The notes under the pieces: model-generated
What the model was told of the DNA's origin: nothing
Seen by the model: only the letters and a program-made list of their open reading frames with translations
Database searches by the model: none
Program-made: the position numbers and the translations under genes
NCBI GenBank assembly: GCA_021204085.1
Contig: JAJPZY010000066.1
Coordinates: forward strand, 1 to 32,825
DNA length: 32,825 bases
Source: Clostridiales bacterium
GTDB taxonomy: Bacteria > Bacillota > Clostridia > Lachnospirales > Lachnospiraceae
Reading direction: 5' to 3'
Shown: positions 31,309-32,825 of the stretch, piece after piece
Position numbering within the stretch: the first letter of the stretch is position 1
Layout: every line of letters begins with the position of its first letter

Positions 31309-32748
31309 TTACTTCAAATTTTCATCCAGTTCAATCATAATATCCCTGCCGAACTCTTTCCCGTACTTTTTCCGGGAATAGAAGTAGAAAATCACACCGA
31401 GGATAATCCACGCGCCGACGACGACCCACTCCTGCCAGATCAGCGCCGAGCTGAATTTTGAAGGAATGATGTAGAGGGAAGTCATAAAGCCCGTCAGACA
31501 GACCGCGATCACACCCACAGCCATGCCGCCTTTTACTTTGTAAGGGCGCTCCATCTCAGGCTCCTTTTTCCGCAAAATGCAGTAGGAAATGGATACGAAA
31601 AGATACGCTACCACACAGCCGAAGGACGCCGCGTCCACCAGCCATACCAGAATGCCGCGTCCGAAGAACGGAGCAATCACGCAGGCCGCGCCGCAGAGCA
31701 GAAGTGCCGCCACCGGGGTCTTTCTCTTGCCCAGCTCCCCGAATTTTTCCGGAAGCATCCGGGACTCACCCATGGAATACATCGCACGGCTGCCGCCCAT
31801 CAGGAAGGAATTCCAGGAAGTAACAATTCCGCAGAGACCGCCGATGATCAATACCTTGCCCATCATCGGTGAGTGGAAGGCCAGTTCCATCGCTTTGGCT
31901 GTCACAAGGCCGGTCTGGGATTCCATTTCCGCCACCATGGCACTCTCAGGCATTACATAGCACACAGCGAAAACGATGAGCAGATACCAGACAATTGCCA
32001 TAATAATAGAGAAAAGCATTATCCTGCCAATCTTCTTATAAGGAACATTGATTTCCTCCGCTGCCTGCGGAATCACATCAAAACCGACAAAGAGGAAGGG
32101 CGTCATGCAGGCTACTTTAAACACGCTGCTGACCGTACTGCCGGTACCGGCGTTCCAGAACTGCTCCGTGATATTTGCCGAATCACCTGAAACACCCGAA
32201 GCAACCATCAGAAGGATACCGGCAATCGCGATCACGGCCGTAAGGACAGTCTGAAGAATCGCTGCTGTTTTTGCGCCTGCAATATTGATTGCCGTGATAA
32301 AGACAGCCATGACTGATCCAAGCAGAATCGTGGTCAGATAAATATCACGCCCCGCAATGGTATACAGATAAATCTGATTGAAATTCGGGAACAGATAGGT
32401 GATAACGGTCGGAAGCGCTGTCGCCTCGAACGCCGCCGTCGCCACGTACGCCAGAATAATCGCCCATGTACAGATAAACGAACCTGTGGATCCCATCGCC
32501 CGATAGCTGAATACATGCTCGCCGCCGCACTGAGGCATGGCCGACGTCAGCTCCGCATACGTAAATCCTACAAATACAACCATGGCTCCGCCGATCACAA
32601 ATGCCAGAATAGAGCCCATAAATCCGGCTGTCTGGATCCAGTCGCCCGAGTTAATGACCCAGCCCCAGCCGATCATCGCGCCGAAGGCAATTACCAGTAT
32701 ATCCCAACTTCCCATTACTTTGTCAAACTTTGATGTGTTTTTTTCCAT
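31309..32748 (-). CDS. APC-superfamily amino acid permease
   Basis: Integral membrane transporter of the amino acid-polyamine-organocation superfamily, 479 aa with about 12 predicted helices. The first helix has the substrate-binding glycine motif AFGAMIGWGWVINSG, and the PYKKIGR loop and TPVAALLLCG segment are family-like. The C-terminal tail is charged. AAAGGAAAG precedes the ATG. Its upstream region is cut by the terminal inverted repeat 26 bp before the start, so its natural promoter is not visible and it may be driven from the repeat. Substrate cannot be assigned; amino acids or amines are both possible. Confidence 0.9.
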   Translation of the reverse strand: MEKNTSKFDKVMGSWDILVIAFGAMIGWGWVINSGDWIQTAGFMGSILAFVIGGAMVVFVGFTYAELTSAMPQCGGEHVFSYRAMGSTGSFICTWAIILAYVATAAFEATALPTVITYLFPNFNQIYLYTIAGRDIYLTTILLGSVMAVFITAINIAGAKTAAILQTVLTAVIAIAGILLMVASGVSGDSANITEQFWNAGTGSTVSSVFKVACMTPFLFVGFDVIPQAAEEINVPYKKIGRIMLFSIIMAIVWYLLIVFAVCYVMPESAMVAEMESQTGLVTAKAMELAFHSPMMGKVLIIGGLCGIVTSWNSFLMGGSRAMYSMGESRMLPEKFGELGKRKTPVAALLLCGAACVIAPFFGRGILVWLVDAASFGCVVAYLFVSISYCILRKKEPEMERPYKVKGGMAVGVIAVCLTGFMTSLYIIPSKFSSALIWQEWVVVGAWIILGVIFYFYSRKKYGKEFGRDIMIELDENLK

Positions 32749-32774
32749 GTCTTTCCTTTCGTTATTTCCAAATT

Positions 32775-32825
32775 GAGTGTGTGAATTTATTTCTGTAAAT
32801 ATATCAGATCTTCTATGATAAGTTG
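32775..32825 (-). repeat. Right copy of the 51-bp terminal inverted repeat
   Basis: Perfect reverse complement of 2-52. Its inner edge is only 26 bp from the start codon of the amino acid permease, so the permease's native promoter is replaced by or lies within the repeat. Read inward, the repeat contains TGATATATT, an acceptable extended -10 box, so it may drive the permease. No transposase is visible in the window. Confidence 0.95.

Overview
The window looks like a chromosomal piece of an endospore-forming anaerobic Firmicute (class Clostridia, most likely Lachnospiraceae). The evidence is an alpha/beta-type spore protein gene, the tig-clpP-clpX-engB housekeeping block, the strictly anaerobic NrdD/NrdG ribonucleotide reductase, a moderate GC content with strong GGAGG ribosome binding sites, and clear sigma-A promoters. 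The genus cannot be fixed from the sequence alone. Nearly all genes lie on the minus strand.

Layout. A 51-bp perfect inverted repeat forms both ends (2-52 and 32775-32825), and the left copy cuts a PstS-like gene short. About 1 kb without a convincing gene follows (679-1650), containing a six-unit 52-bp tandem array. Next come a metal-uptake pair (ATPase and binding protein, no permease) and the housekeeping block engB / [gap where lon is often found] / clpX / clpP / tig. The middle holds a spore protein, a DJ-1 family protein, a CYTH protein, a DUF1653 protein, a repeat-rich membrane protein, tRNA-Leu(UAG) and nrdDG.

From 15.1 to 28.6 kb is the most distinctive region. An AraC regulator and two saccharopine-dehydrogenase-fold oxidoreductases precede a complete potABCD polyamine-type ABC transporter, an aminoaldehyde-type aldehyde dehydrogenase, a class III omega-aminotransferase and a CoA-acylating methylmalonate-semialdehyde-type dehydrogenase. 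Read together, they suggest import of a di- or polyamine (or related omega-amine), NAD(P)-linked handling of its amine bonds, transamination, aldehyde oxidation and entry into CoA metabolism, all without oxygen. The substrate is inferred, not shown. The first oxidoreductase gene is preceded by a short leader ORF with a good ribosome site. The araC leader contains mutually exclusive hairpins typical of transcription attenuation.

The right end holds an AT-richer AAA-ATPase/PD-(D/E)XK fusion gene and an amino-acid permease-GNAT acetyltransferase pair. Dispersed repeats sit in the gaps where lon and the metal permease would be expected, suggesting repeat-associated gene loss.
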